Both the position numbers and the translations under genes were made by a program. DNA of 64,000 bases, from assembly GCF_900573985.1 (NCBI RefSeq), contig NZ_UWOK01000001.1, positions 1,674,001-1,738,000 of the forward strand, in the 5' to 3' direction. The notes below the pieces were generated by a model, which ran no database searches, had not been told where the DNA came from, and saw only the letters and a program-made list of their open reading frames with translations. The DNA is from Campylobacter showae (GTDB lineage Bacteria > Campylobacterota > Campylobacteria > Campylobacterales > Campylobacteraceae). Positions 48,572 through 57,739 of this stretch are shown here, piece after piece (position 1 is the stretch's first letter; every line of letters starts with the position of its first letter).

Positions 48572-49486
48572 TTATAGAATTTTCTCTTTGATAATTCGTT
48601 TAAATTTATCCGCCAACGTCGTTTTTAGCGCGATGACAGAGAGAGGCAAGACAAACCCCTCCATCTTTACGGCATCTTTTCGCGTGACCAAAAGCGAGGT
48701 CGCACCGTAGCGAGCTAGGATTTCTACCAGCTCGTCCCACGAAAACGCGTAGTGATCGGGATAAATCTCGCGCCCCATACAAAGGCCAAAATAAGGCTCC
48801 AGGCGCTGCGGATTTGCGATAGCGGTGACCAAAACCATCTTTGGCGTCGGATTTAAAATTTCGCTCTCGCGAGTAAAATCCTCGCCCTCTTTTACGACGT
48901 AGTCGGCTTTGGCGTAAAATTTGCTCGGGTAGCGATACGCGCCGCTAGGCAGGACGAAATCAAAATAAGGCTTTGAGGATGGGCGTATTAGGACGTTAAA
49001 TTTTTTGATGTGAAATTTGCCGAAGCCATCATCGAGCAACACATACTTTGCGCCTAAATTTAGGGCTTCTTTTATTGCGATATCGCGGTTTTCGCTCACG
49101 ATGACGTTTGCGTTTTTCACGCTTTTTGCGTACTCCATCGCCTCGTCGCCGCTAGTTTTTACATCGGTTAAAATTTCTCCCGAGATCGCGACCTTAACGA
49201 GTCCGCTTGAAGCTCTGCCGTAGCCTCGCAAAATAACGCAACCGCCGTCAAATTCGTTTAAGATAGCAATACCAAGCGGCGTCTTTCCGCTGCCGCCTAG
49301 GGTTAAATTCCCGATACTAATAATAGGGATACCAAAATCTAAAGCTTTGCTAAATTTGGCCTTTAAAATCACGCCCGCGCAGTAAAGCGCGCTCAATGGC
49401 AAAAGCGCTATGGCTAGGCACTTTTGCCACAAATTCGGAGCGTAAAAATACTCCTGCGCGAAAGTGTAAATTTTCCTTTTAAACAC
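48572..49486 (-). CDS. lpxK: lipid A 4'-kinase LpxK
   Basis: Phosphorylates the 4' position of the lipid A disaccharide at the inner membrane. The 304-residue protein has an N-terminal membrane helix, the P-loop SIGNLTLGGSGKTPLGIAI near residue 60, and YVLLDDGFGKFHIKK near residue 150. It overlaps the aminotransferase-fold gene by 8 bases upstream. Its neighbourhood (nadE-lpxK-thrC-kdsB) is conserved in C. jejuni apart from the inserted genes. Confidence 0.94.
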   Translation of the reverse strand: MFKRKIYTFAQEYFYAPNLWQKCLAIALLPLSALYCAGVILKAKFSKALDFGIPIISIGNLTLGGSGKTPLGIAILNEFDGGCVILRGYGRASSGLVKVAISGEILTDVKTSGDEAMEYAKSVKNANVIVSENRDIAIKEALNLGAKYVLLDDGFGKFHIKKFNVLIRPSSKPYFDFVLPSGAYRYPSKFYAKADYVVKEGEDFTRESEILNPTPKMVLVTAIANPQRLEPYFGLCMGREIYPDHYAFSWDELVEILARYGATSLLVTRKDAVKMEGFVLPLSVIALKTTLADKFKRIIKEKIL

Positions 49487-50615
49487 GCGTTTTGGCTATC
49501 TCTCGAACGCTCTCGCAGATATAGGCGACCTCTTCGTCGCTAAGCGCATTATAAACGGGCAGCGAAAGCACCTGCTGATATGTTTTTAGCGCATTCGGGA
49601 ATGAATTTACCTTAAGCCCGTATTTACTTTTATAGTAGCTTAAAAGGTGCATAGGCTTGTAGTGAAGCGCCGTATGGATACCGCGCTCTAGCAGCTCTTT
49701 AGCGAACCCGTCGCGATTTTTATCGATCTTGATGATGTACTGGATATAGACGTGATCGCGCTTTTTGATCGGTAGCGAGACGTGCGGGCAGTCTGCGAGC
49801 TCTTTATCGTAGATAGCGGCGATCTGTCTGCGTCGCGCGATAAATTTATCCGTTTTTTCAAACTGAGCCACCGCATACGCCGCGCAAAGTCCGGTCAGAT
49901 CGTACTTCACGCCGATATCAACGACGTCATAGACATAGCCTAGGTTACCGTCTTTATCTATGCCGCCATTCACGATCGCGTGGTTTCGCAGCAACCTAGC
50001 GCGCTCGGCGACCGCGTCGTCGTCGGTCAGCATAAAGCCGGCCGTCGCGATCGGGTTAGTTAGCTGCGAATGCACGTTAAAACAAGAGATGAGCGAGCGG
50101 CTATCGGAGCCGATTTGAACTCCGTTATAGGTTAAACCGATGGACTTGCCGGCGTCGTCGAGCACCTTTACATCGTACTCCTGCGCGATAGCGTAAATTT
50201 CGTCCATATCAGAAGCCTGTCCCGCGACGTGGTTTACGAATATACCTTTTAACTTTTTGTGATTATGCACTTTTAGCGTGTTTCGCAGCGACTCGGCATT
50301 CATGTTAAAGTCGTCTTCGTTGATGTCGACGAATATCGGTTCGGCGTCAAAGTGCCTGATCGCCTGCGCCACGCTCGGAGTAGAGTTTACCGAGCAGATG
50401 ATCTTGTCGCCGCGTTTTAGATCCATCGAACAAAGCGCCAAATGGTGAGCGGCGCTGTTGTTATTGGTCGTAACGGCGTGTTTTACGCCAAAATACTCCC
50501 TAAGCTCAGCCTCCAACCTCTCCACGATCACCGAACCGTGGTCTTTTAGAGCCTCTTTGATGAGCGTAATCTCGGCCTCGTCGATAGTGGGTCTATAAAA
50601 CGCTATCTCTTCCAT
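49479..50615 (-). CDS. DegT/DnrJ/EryC1-fold protein with His in place of the PLP lysine
   Basis: A 378-residue member of the sugar aminotransferase fold. YRPTIDEAEITLIKEAL at the start, AVTTNNNSAAHHLALCSMDL near residue 48, and VLDDAGKSIGLTYNG with the PLP-ring Asp near 153 all fit. The segment that normally holds the Schiff-base lysine (S-F-x-x-x-K before a Gly-Glu-Gly-Gly loop) reads SCFNVHSQLTNPIATAGF: no lysine is near, and His 182 falls at its place. ColD, a PLP/PMP 3-dehydratase of this fold, also uses His there. A dehydratase or other non-transaminase role is therefore possible. It is coupled to lpxK, suggesting a surface-sugar role. Confidence 0.75.
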   Translation of the reverse strand: MEEIAFYRPTIDEAEITLIKEALKDHGSVIVERLEAELREYFGVKHAVTTNNNSAAHHLALCSMDLKRGDKIICSVNSTPSVAQAIRHFDAEPIFVDINEDDFNMNAESLRNTLKVHNHKKLKGIFVNHVAGQASDMDEIYAIAQEYDVKVLDDAGKSIGLTYNGVQIGSDSRSLISCFNVHSQLTNPIATAGFMLTDDDAVAERARLLRNHAIVNGGIDKDGNLGYVYDVVDIGVKYDLTGLCAAYAVAQFEKTDKFIARRRQIAAIYDKELADCPHVSLPIKKRDHVYIQYIIKIDKNRDGFAKELLERGIHTALHYKPMHLLSYYKSKYGLKVNSFPNALKTYQQVLSLPVYNALSDEEVAYICESVREIAKTRV

Positions 50616-50868
50616 TGCGCCTCCTTGTTTTTTTATTTTTATCTTACCTTCTGCGTTTCTTTTTTGTTTTTAAATTTATTTTGCCACCAAATTTACGGCA
50701 GTTTTATCTATTTTTACTTTCAGAAAAATCATCGCAACTTTGCCGTTAAATTTACCGTATCTCAAAACCGAGTAGATTTGACGCCTAACCAGCCGTCAAA
50801 TTTTACCGTTTTTATTCGCAAAACCTCATCTAAATTTAGCGTCCAAGCCGTAAATTTAGCTCAAATTT

Positions 50869-51624
50869 TTACTCGCCGTCCAGGCTAGCAATCGGCGGCT
50901 GCGAGAGTTTAAATTTATTTGCTCTCATCCTTGAAAATACAGTCGCGACGAGCCTTGGGTCAAATTCGCTCGCCAGCTCGGCCTTGCCTTTACTCTGCGC
51001 CAGACGCAAAACCTCGTCTAGCCGCTCATAGCTGTAGCCTATATCGGCTTCATCGCTTTGTCCTTCCCAAAGGTCGGCGGACGGGGCTTTTACGATGATT
51101 TTTTCATCGATACCTAGTTCGCGCGCCAGCTCGTAAATTTCAGTCTTAAAGAGCTCGCCGATCGGATTTAGCGCGCACGCCATGTCGCCGTAGATCGTAC
51201 CGTATCCAAGAAGGCGCTCGCTTTTGTTACTCGTGCCGACCACTAGCGCATTTACCTTTGCCGAATAATCATAAAGCAAGCACATTCTCGCCCTTGCGCT
51301 TAGATTTCCCATGCGCAAATTTGACAGCGGCTCGCCGATTTGCGCGGTAAAGCTATCCAAAATCGGCTGGATTTCGATGATTTTATGCGTTATTTTTAGA
51401 TCTTCGCAAAGCTTTAACGCGTCGCTTAAATTTCGCTCGTTTGAGTACTTCGTCGGCATCAAAAGCGCATGCGTTTCAAAGCCCGTGCGCGCGCAAAGAG
51501 CGGCTACGACGGCAGAGTCTAGACCGCCGCTAACACCCAAAACAAAACCCTTTGCGCCGCTTTTTTGGAGGTAGCTCGCTAAAAACTCGGTTAGCTTCAG
51601 GCTGATTTGCGAATAATTTTTCAT
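50869..51624 (-). CDS. nadE: NAD synthetase (ammonia-dependent type)
   Basis: Makes NAD from deamido-NAD, ATP and ammonia. The protein of about 251 residues has the PP-loop motif GFVLGVSGGLDSAVVAALCA near residue 28 and VVGTSNKSERLLGYGTIYGD near residue 130, the short form without a glutaminase domain. I choose ATG 51624 (MKNYSQ); an upstream GTG at 51636 adds four residues. Neither has a strong ribosome site. It is divergent from the metallo-hydrolase gene. Confidence 0.93.
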   Translation of the reverse strand: MKNYSQISLKLTEFLASYLQKSGAKGFVLGVSGGLDSAVVAALCARTGFETHALLMPTKYSNERNLSDALKLCEDLKITHKIIEIQPILDSFTAQIGEPLSNLRMGNLSARARMCLLYDYSAKVNALVVGTSNKSERLLGYGTIYGDMACALNPIGELFKTEIYELARELGIDEKIIVKAPSADLWEGQSDEADIGYSYERLDEVLRLAQSKGKAELASEFDPRLVATVFSRMRANKFKLSQPPIASLDGE

Positions 51625-51741
51625 AACGATTATCACCGATAAATTTAATTTCTAAAATATTATACAATTTTTTTATAAAATTTAACTTTTAAGCTTAAAA
51701 ATATACAATTTATTTTAATTAAATTTTATAAAAGGACAAAT

Positions 51742-52365
51742 GTGAAAATTTTTTCAAAACCATGCGGAGATTATCAAACAAACTGCTACGTAGTATCCAA
51801 AAACGGGCGCGAGATTATCATTGATCCAGGTCAAGATTCATATGACTTTGTCGTAAAAAATTCACACGCACCACTCACTATTATAAACACTCACGGACAC
51901 TCCGATCACGTTCTTGACAATGTTAGCTTAAAAAATTTTTTTAATGTTCCGATTTACATCCACAAAGACGACAATTTCATGCTTCATGACGATCTTTGGA
52001 ATGCGGGACAGCAGCTGATGTATGATGCGATCTGCGTAGGCGGAGCGAAATTTGAGGACGTTAAATTTAACATAGAGGACTTTGAGATCGAGTTTATGCA
52101 CTTTCCTGGACATACGCCGGGATGCTGTATGGTGCGCGTGGACGAAGTTATCTTTAGCGGAGATTTTTTATTTAGAGGCTCGATCGGGCGTTATGATTTT
52201 CCGTTTTCAAACGCCGAGGATATGCGCCAAAGCTTGCTAAAATGTAAAAATTTGCAAGGAGATTTTATATTGTATCCAGGCCATGGCAACAAAACGACGC
52301 TAAAAGCCGAGCGAGCAAATTTGGACTTTTGGATAAATATGATCGGTAGAGAGATGAGATTTTAA
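51742..52365 (+). CDS. metallo-beta-lactamase-fold hydrolase (glyoxalase II-like)
   Basis: A 207-residue cytoplasmic hydrolase starting at GTG 51742 after AAAGGAC. Metal ligands are visible in NTHGHSDHVLD near residue 54, HFPGHTPGCCMV near residue 128, FSGDFLFRGSIGR and a closing YPGHGNKTTL. Length fits the short glyoxalase II-like group. It corresponds in position to the C. jejuni hydrolase next to nadE. True substrate is unknown. Confidence 0.88.
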   Translation: MKIFSKPCGDYQTNCYVVSKNGREIIIDPGQDSYDFVVKNSHAPLTIINTHGHSDHVLDNVSLKNFFNVPIYIHKDDNFMLHDDLWNAGQQLMYDAICVGGAKFEDVKFNIEDFEIEFMHFPGHTPGCCMVRVDEVIFSGDFLFRGSIGRYDFPFSNAEDMRQSLLKCKNLQGDFILYPGHGNKTTLKAERANLDFWINMIGREMRF

Positions 52366-52586
52366 GGTAAAATTTGAGCTTTTAAGATTTTTAAAAAAAC
52401 CGCGCCAAATTTAAAGCAGTCTAGTCAAACAAAACGGCAAATTTGACGGCGGCGAATTTGGCGTTAAATTTATGCAGGTTTTGCCAAAATGCCGCCGAAA
52501 ATGACGGCATAAAAATCAAATTTAAAAGAAAGGGCGGCGTCAAATTTTACTGCGCCGTCCAAAAATTTCATCAAATTTGACTAATT

Positions 52587-53123
52587 TTACGCGTTTTGTT
52601 TCGCCTCTTCTTTACGTTTTTCTTCGTTTCGTCTTTGCGCGGCTTGTTTTTGCAGGTTGGTTTTGTAAATTTTAAAGATATGATCCTCTAAAATCACGAC
52701 CTGAAAAGTCCCCTCAAACACCTTTATATCGTTTGTTTTGCCCGTCACTCGCACCTCGCGTTTTTTGCTCTCGTTAAAGTGCGAGCGCGCGTCGAATTCG
52801 ATCGCTTCGTTTAGCTTGGTCGGGGCAAAAAAATGTATCTTAGCCCCGATAACGACGCTGAAAGTCTCATTGACCGCCGCCATCGCCGCGTAGCTAGCCG
52901 CAGAGAAAACAAACCCGCTATGTATAAGCCCCTCGCTATCGGCGACCATATCGCCAGTGGCGAAAAAACGCGTTTTGGCGTGATTTGGCTCGAGCTGCGT
53001 CACGGCGCCGCTAAGGCCGATTTTTATATTCGGCGAGGTTTTTAGCTCGTTGCGAAACGGATTTTCGTCCTCGGGTAGTACGACCCCGTCGCTACTGTTG
53101 TCGTCATAGATATTTTCGTCCAT
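52587..53123 (-). CDS. hot-dog fold protein similar to Cj0977
   Basis: I place the start at ATG 53123 (MDENIYDD) since the longer frame upstream lies within the cmoB gene. The 178-residue protein has an acidic N-terminus, a hot-dog core (ATGDMVADSEGLIHSGFVFSA near residue 52, then AAVNETFSVVIGAKIHFFAP) and a Lys/Glu/Gln-rich tail. Gene order with cmoB matches C. jejuni Cj0976-Cj0977, where Cj0977 is a sigma-28-dependent protein linked to virulence. Catalytic activity is unproven in that family. Confidence 0.78.
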   Translation of the reverse strand: MDENIYDDNSSDGVVLPEDENPFRNELKTSPNIKIGLSGAVTQLEPNHAKTRFFATGDMVADSEGLIHSGFVFSAASYAAMAAVNETFSVVIGAKIHFFAPTKLNEAIEFDARSHFNESKKREVRVTGKTNDIKVFEGTFQVVILEDHIFKIYKTNLQKQAAQRRNEEKRKEEAKQNA

Positions 53124-53134
53124 TTTTAACCTTT

Positions 53135-54040
53135 TTATACGCTTAGTTTTAGATAGACCCGTTTTGGCGCGGGATAGCCCTCGACCGTGCGCGCCTGATC
53201 TGCGGGATCTAGAAAATCGCCCAAGCTCTGCCCCAAGATCCACTCTGTTTTTCGCTGCTCATGCGCGTCCGTAGGCTTTGCGGCTAAAATTTGCGCGTCT
53301 TTAAAATTCGCCCTCTCGCACCAGTTTAAAAGCGCGCTAATAGTCGGCACAAAGTAGATATTTGGTATCTTTGAGTATGTATTTTTCGGGCTCAGGGCAA
53401 AATCACCATCCATATCAAGATACATCGTGTCCAAAAAGAGCTCACCGCCCGCATTTAGCGCGCCTTTTAGCTCTTTTAGCGTACGCACGGGATCGCTTCT
53501 GTGATAGAGCACGCCCAGGCAAAATAGCGCGTCAAATTTGACGCCGTAGTGCGGCAGATGTTCGACGCCCAGCAGCTCGTACTCTATACCCGAGCGCGCG
53601 AAAGCGTCGATAAATTTAAACTGCAAAAAGCTCATCACGCCAGGATCAAAGCCGATCAGCTTTTTTGGACGCTTTGGCAGCATGCGAAAGAGATAGTAGC
53701 CGTTGTTACAACCGATATCGCCCACGACCTTGTCCGCTAGATCCATGTGCGGCGCGAGTAGGTTAAATTTGACAAAACTCCTCCACTCGCTGTCGATAAA
53801 GATATCGTCTATCTTAAAGGGTCCCTTGCGCCACGAGCGTAAATTTAGCGCCGTTTGTAGCGTCTCTTCACGCTCCGCTGGGGTTAAATTTGCGCTTATT
53901 TCGACTATATCGTCAAATTTAAGCCCAAATTCGCGCTCTTTAAATTTAACCGCCAGCTCCTCTATCTCACGCATCAAGGGCGCATATGTTTTGCCCGCCA
54001 ACTCCCTAGCCTTCGCCGCTCTAGCCGCTTCTAAGCTCAT
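53135..54040 (-). CDS. cmoB: tRNA uridine(34) carboxymethyltransferase CmoB
   Basis: Uses carboxy-SAM to build the cmo5U34 wobble modification. The protein of about 301 residues has LRSWRKGPFKIDDIFIDSEW near residue 86, the nucleotide loop VVGDIGCNNGYYLFRML near residue 115, and FDALFCLGVLYHRSDP. The ATG at 54040 overlaps the stop of the lipoprotein gene (TGATG); a GTG at 54043 is possible. A cmoA partner is not in the window. Confidence 0.92.
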   Translation of the reverse strand: MSLEAARAAKARELAGKTYAPLMREIEELAVKFKEREFGLKFDDIVEISANLTPAEREETLQTALNLRSWRKGPFKIDDIFIDSEWRSFVKFNLLAPHMDLADKVVGDIGCNNGYYLFRMLPKRPKKLIGFDPGVMSFLQFKFIDAFARSGIEYELLGVEHLPHYGVKFDALFCLGVLYHRSDPVRTLKELKGALNAGGELFLDTMYLDMDGDFALSPKNTYSKIPNIYFVPTISALLNWCERANFKDAQILAAKPTDAHEQRKTEWILGQSLGDFLDPADQARTVEGYPAPKRVYLKLSV

Positions 54041-54219
54041 CACTCCGTCCAGTCGATGATGTTTTTAGGGCACTCTTTGTGATAGACGCCTGTCGCGTCG
54101 TAGTACTCCTTGCACTCGTTATAGTACTTCGTCGTCACGCCGCGGTCGTTTAAAAACACGCAACCGCCCAGTATCGCCGCCAGAGCCGATAAAAGTAAAA
54201 TTTGCGCTAGAGTTTTCAT
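54040..54219 (-). CDS. small lipoprotein (59 residues)
   Basis: Reads MKTLAQILLLSALAAILGGC with a lipobox (LGGC) at residues 17-20, then a 39-residue mature part with two further cysteines (YYNECKEYYD and YHKECPKN), which could form a disulfide. The start overlaps the upstream gene by 4 bases (ATGA) and the stop overlaps cmoB by one base, so it is firmly embedded in the operon. C. jejuni also has a small lipoprotein beside Cj0977. Function unknown. Confidence 0.78.
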   Translation of the reverse strand: MKTLAQILLLSALAAILGGCVFLNDRGVTTKYYNECKEYYDATGVYHKECPKNIIDWTE

Positions 54220-54443
54220 TTGAAAAATTTAGCGTGCTTTTTCTTCATGTATTCGACGACTTCGAACACCTCGTCCACGCCCTCGGCGCCCGAGTTTTCC
54301 AGCGCGTCGTCGATGCACTCGATGTAGGTCTCTGCGGCGTCCTCGAGCCTATCTTTTTTCACGCCGGCATAATACAGCATCGCCTCCAGCATCATCGAAA
54401 GCTCGTAGCTTAGCTCGTCTACGGTAGGTTCTATTTCTTTCAT
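54216..54443 (-). CDS. small acidic helical protein
   Basis: A 75-residue protein, strongly acidic, all helical by composition (VDELSYELSMMLEAMLYYAG, then YIECIDDALENSG), with a basic C-terminus. No family is recognised. It lies 3 bases after the DHH gene and overlaps the lipoprotein gene by 4 bases, so it belongs to one operon running DHH, this gene, lipoprotein, cmoB and hot-dog protein. Confidence 0.65.
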   Translation of the reverse strand: MKEIEPTVDELSYELSMMLEAMLYYAGVKKDRLEDAAETYIECIDDALENSGAEGVDEVFEVVEYMKKKHAKFFK

Positions 54444-54446
54444 TTT

Positions 54447-55565
54447 CTATCCTTGTAAAATCGTTTTTTTGGTTATTAGGTCGGTTATCTGTGCTTTTAC
54501 GTTTTCATAGCTAAAGCTATCCTTAAAGCCCGCAAAAAGCCCGCCGCTAGCATTCACGTGTCCGCCGCCTCCGACTAAAATTTTAGCCATCTGGCTTACG
54601 TCCGCCTTGCCGTTAGCGCGAAAACTCAGCGTCTTTTTGCTCGTAACGTCGATGAAAAAATCAATATCTGGGTTAGCGACTAAAAAGTCGTTGCCGATAA
54701 CCGAGGTGTTGCCAATATTGTAGGTCAAAATGCCGTTAAGATCGTTATATTTTATGCTAAATTTCTCTTTTTCCTCGCTTAGTTTTTTTACGACAAAGGC
54801 TGAGATCAGGTTGCTTAGCGTATCGTTTTTATCCTCTTTGAAAAAATCCTTTTTAAACCCGAAAATCGCCTCATCAAGCCCGACATAGTCGTCTCCAGCG
54901 TCAAAAAACTCCCGCGCACGCTCGATAAGATAAAAAAGATAGCGCGAATTTTCAGCCTCAAACATCGTTTTATTTATCTCTTTTGCGTTTGCGACGAGTC
55001 CGAGTCCGACCTTGCCCATCTCAAAATTTACGTCGTCTTTTAGCCAGATATCGACCGCATTTACGATGTTGCTAAAGTGATTTAGGCTAGCATCGACCCC
55101 GTAAATTTTAGCGAAAAAATCATGCGTGATCTTAGTCGCGCACCTTGAGCTATCTAAACAATACCAACTAAATTTGCTCGCGCACTCGGCTCCGCTTTGG
55201 TGGTGATCGAGGAGTAAAATTTTAGCGTTTTTATTTACGAGCGCTTTTTCGTAGGCTTCGCACTGCTCCACAGTTAAATTTAGATCCGTTATCAGGATAA
55301 GCGCTTTTTCGTCGTTTTTAGCCGCTTCGCTCTCGCCGTGATTTTCGGGAGCGTTTTGCTGGCTCTCGTTTTGCTCGCCGCTTAAATTTGACTGCGCCTT
55401 GGCTACGCTTTTATCCGAAATTTGAGCCAAAATTTGATCAAATTTCTCGTCGATCTCCTTGCCGTAGTTTGAGTTATAAAATTTAACGTTTTTAAAATAG
55501 TGATTCGTTATTACCTGCGCGCCGTATCCGTCCAGATCGGTGTGCGAAAGGTGGTGGATGGTCAT
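54447..55565 (-). CDS. DHH-family phosphoesterase
   Basis: A 372-residue protein with the DHH metal motifs: SHTDLDGYGAQ near residue 7, LILITDLNLTVEQ near residue 90, and LLLDHHQSGAEC near residue 115. A C-terminal DHHA1-like part ends in LVGGGGHVNASGGLF. Family members are NrnA/NrnB-type oligoribonucleases or cyclic-dinucleotide phosphodiesterases; the substrate cannot be chosen here. A polar insert near residues 52-85 is Gln/Ser/Glu-rich. It lies 8 bases after flhA. Confidence 0.85.
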   Translation of the reverse strand: MTIHHLSHTDLDGYGAQVITNHYFKNVKFYNSNYGKEIDEKFDQILAQISDKSVAKAQSNLSGEQNESQQNAPENHGESEAAKNDEKALILITDLNLTVEQCEAYEKALVNKNAKILLLDHHQSGAECASKFSWYCLDSSRCATKITHDFFAKIYGVDASLNHFSNIVNAVDIWLKDDVNFEMGKVGLGLVANAKEINKTMFEAENSRYLFYLIERAREFFDAGDDYVGLDEAIFGFKKDFFKEDKNDTLSNLISAFVVKKLSEEKEKFSIKYNDLNGILTYNIGNTSVIGNDFLVANPDIDFFIDVTSKKTLSFRANGKADVSQMAKILVGGGGHVNASGGLFAGFKDSFSYENVKAQITDLITKKTILQG

Positions 55566-55573
55566 TTTATTCC

Positions 55574-57736
55574 TTACAAATTTGATATTTCTATCGTGCC
55601 TAGCGTCTCAAATGGCGTATTTGCCGCGACTTCGGCAAAGCTAAGCACCGTGATATCTATGGCGAAATTCGCGCAGATATCGGCGATAAATTTACGCAAG
55701 CTAGGCTCCACGCAAAGTATCATCGAGCCGTACTCCGAGATCGGCCGCTTCGCCCTAGCCTCGCGCAGAGCCTGCACGATCGCCGACGTCTGCGAGACGT
55801 TTATCATCAGGTGATACGCGCCGTCTTTATACTGCACGGCGTCGATCAGCTTTTGCTGCGCGGCGGGCTCCATCACGTAGAAATTTAGTCGCCCGCCCTC
55901 ATCGACGTAAAGCGAAGTGATAGCTCGAGCAAGCGCGGTGCGGACGTGCTCTACGATCATATCGAGGTTCTTGCTAACCTCGGCGATGTCGCTTAGAGCC
56001 TCCAGGATGCTTAGCATATCTTTTATCGGGATGTGGTCTTTTAATAGCGCTTTTAGCACCTTTTGGATCACTCCGATAGGCGCGATGCGTAGCGTATCCT
56101 CGACGATTACGGGGTATTCCGATTTTAGCTTGTCGAGCAAATTTTGCGTCTCTTGGCGAGTTAGGAGCTCGGCGGCGTTTTGCTTTATCAGCTCGCTCAT
56201 GTGCGTGGAGATGACGCTCGCGGGATCTACGATCGTGTAGCCGCTTAGTATCGCGTCCTCCTTCACGCTCGCATCGATCCATAGCGCGTCTAGGCCAAAC
56301 GCCGGCTCTTTAGTCGGGATGCCTTCGATGTTGTCGCTAACTAGCCCGCTATCCATCGCGAGAAATTTATCCGCGTAAATTTCGCCCTGCCCGATCACGA
56401 CGCCTTTTAGCTTAAAGCGGTATTCGTTTGGCGGTAGTTGGAGGTTGTCGCGGATGCGGATCTTTGGCATCAAAAAACCAAGCTGTGCCGCGATATTTCG
56501 GCGCATCGCTCGTATGCGCTCGATGAGATCTGTTTCGGCGATCTTTAGCAAGCCGTAACCCAGATCAAGCTCTAAAATTTCAAGCTTTAAGATATCGTTT
56601 ATCTTAGCTTCCTCTTCGCGGGCGATCTCTTCTTCGCTTTTTTTAGGGGGTTTTGGTGCGGCCTGCCCCTCTTCTTCGCCTTGGGTAGAGCTTGCGCTTT
56701 GGGCCTTGGCGGTCAAATTTATCTTGCCCTCTTTTACCTCTTTCATTATATAGCCCATACTTAAAAATAGAAGCGAGATAAAGCCCAGAGATAGCGTCGG
56801 TAGCCCCGGAACTAGAGCAAAGATAAATAGTATAAAGCCGACTATCAAAAGCGTTTTGTATTCGCCCAGCAGCTGCGTTAGCGAGCCTTCGGCGAAATTT
56901 TCATCGTCCTTGCTAGCGCGCGTGATGATGATCGCCGTAGCCGTCGACGTGATGAGGCCCGGAATCTGGCTCACTAGACCGTCGCCGATCGTTAGGATCG
57001 TGTAGTTTTGCGCCGAGGTAGCCATATCTAGGCCGTACTGAAACGAGCCGATGAGAAAGCCGCCGACGATGTTTATGATCGTGATGATGATGCCAGCGAC
57101 TGCGTCGCCTTTTATAAATTTAGACGAACCGTCCATCGCACCGTAGAAATTCGCCTCGCCGATGATAGCTTCGCGGCGCTCTCTGGCGGTCTTTTCATCG
57201 ATTAGACCGGCGTTTAGGTCGGCATCTATCGCCATTTGTTTACCAGGCATCGCATCGAGCGTAAATCTCGCCTGCACCTCGCTCACGCGCGTCGAGCCCT
57301 TGGTAACGACCATGAAATTTATAAGAACTAGGATCGTAAAGACGATCACGCCGATGACGTAATTGCCGCCTACGACGAACTGCCCAAAGCTTGAGACGAT
57401 CTCGCTTACAGCATCTGGACCGTTGTGTCCTTCGCTCAAAATCATACGCGTGGTGGCTATGTTTAGCGAGAGTCTAAAAAGCGTGATGATGAGAATAAGT
57501 GTCGGAAAGGTGCTAAGGTCGGTCGGCTTTGGCACATAAACGGCGATCAGGATGATAAGCACCGAGATAGAGATGGAAAGCGCAAGAAAAAAGTCCAAAA
57601 CCGCGCTAGGAAGCGGTACGATGATGATCGCTAGGATGGCGATTATGACGCCGACGATCGTGAGCCCCTTAAACCTTACGATAGGCTCTAAAAACGGTGC
57701 AACCAGAGTTAGGATATTGCGCTTTTGTTTTGCCAA
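55574..57736 (-). CDS. flhA: flagellar export apparatus protein FlhA
   Basis: Central channel and cargo-docking subunit of the flagellar type III secretion gate. The 720-residue protein has eight membrane helices in its first half, the FHIPEP-type signature around residues 145-180 (STRVSEVQARFTLDAMPGKQ, then MAIDADLNAGLIDE), a Gln/Glu/Lys-rich linker near 345-375 and the large cytoplasmic domain. flhA-Rrf2-rpsO order matches C. jejuni. Confidence 0.96.
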   Translation of the reverse strand: MAKQKRNILTLVAPFLEPIVRFKGLTIVGVIIAILAIIIVPLPSAVLDFFLALSISISVLIILIAVYVPKPTDLSTFPTLILIITLFRLSLNIATTRMILSEGHNGPDAVSEIVSSFGQFVVGGNYVIGVIVFTILVLINFMVVTKGSTRVSEVQARFTLDAMPGKQMAIDADLNAGLIDEKTARERREAIIGEANFYGAMDGSSKFIKGDAVAGIIITIINIVGGFLIGSFQYGLDMATSAQNYTILTIGDGLVSQIPGLITSTATAIIITRASKDDENFAEGSLTQLLGEYKTLLIVGFILFIFALVPGLPTLSLGFISLLFLSMGYIMKEVKEGKINLTAKAQSASSTQGEEEGQAAPKPPKKSEEEIAREEEAKINDILKLEILELDLGYGLLKIAETDLIERIRAMRRNIAAQLGFLMPKIRIRDNLQLPPNEYRFKLKGVVIGQGEIYADKFLAMDSGLVSDNIEGIPTKEPAFGLDALWIDASVKEDAILSGYTIVDPASVISTHMSELIKQNAAELLTRQETQNLLDKLKSEYPVIVEDTLRIAPIGVIQKVLKALLKDHIPIKDMLSILEALSDIAEVSKNLDMIVEHVRTALARAITSLYVDEGGRLNFYVMEPAAQQKLIDAVQYKDGAYHLMINVSQTSAIVQALREARAKRPISEYGSMILCVEPSLRKFIADICANFAIDITVLSFAEVAANTPFETLGTIEISNL

Positions 57737-57739
57737 AAT

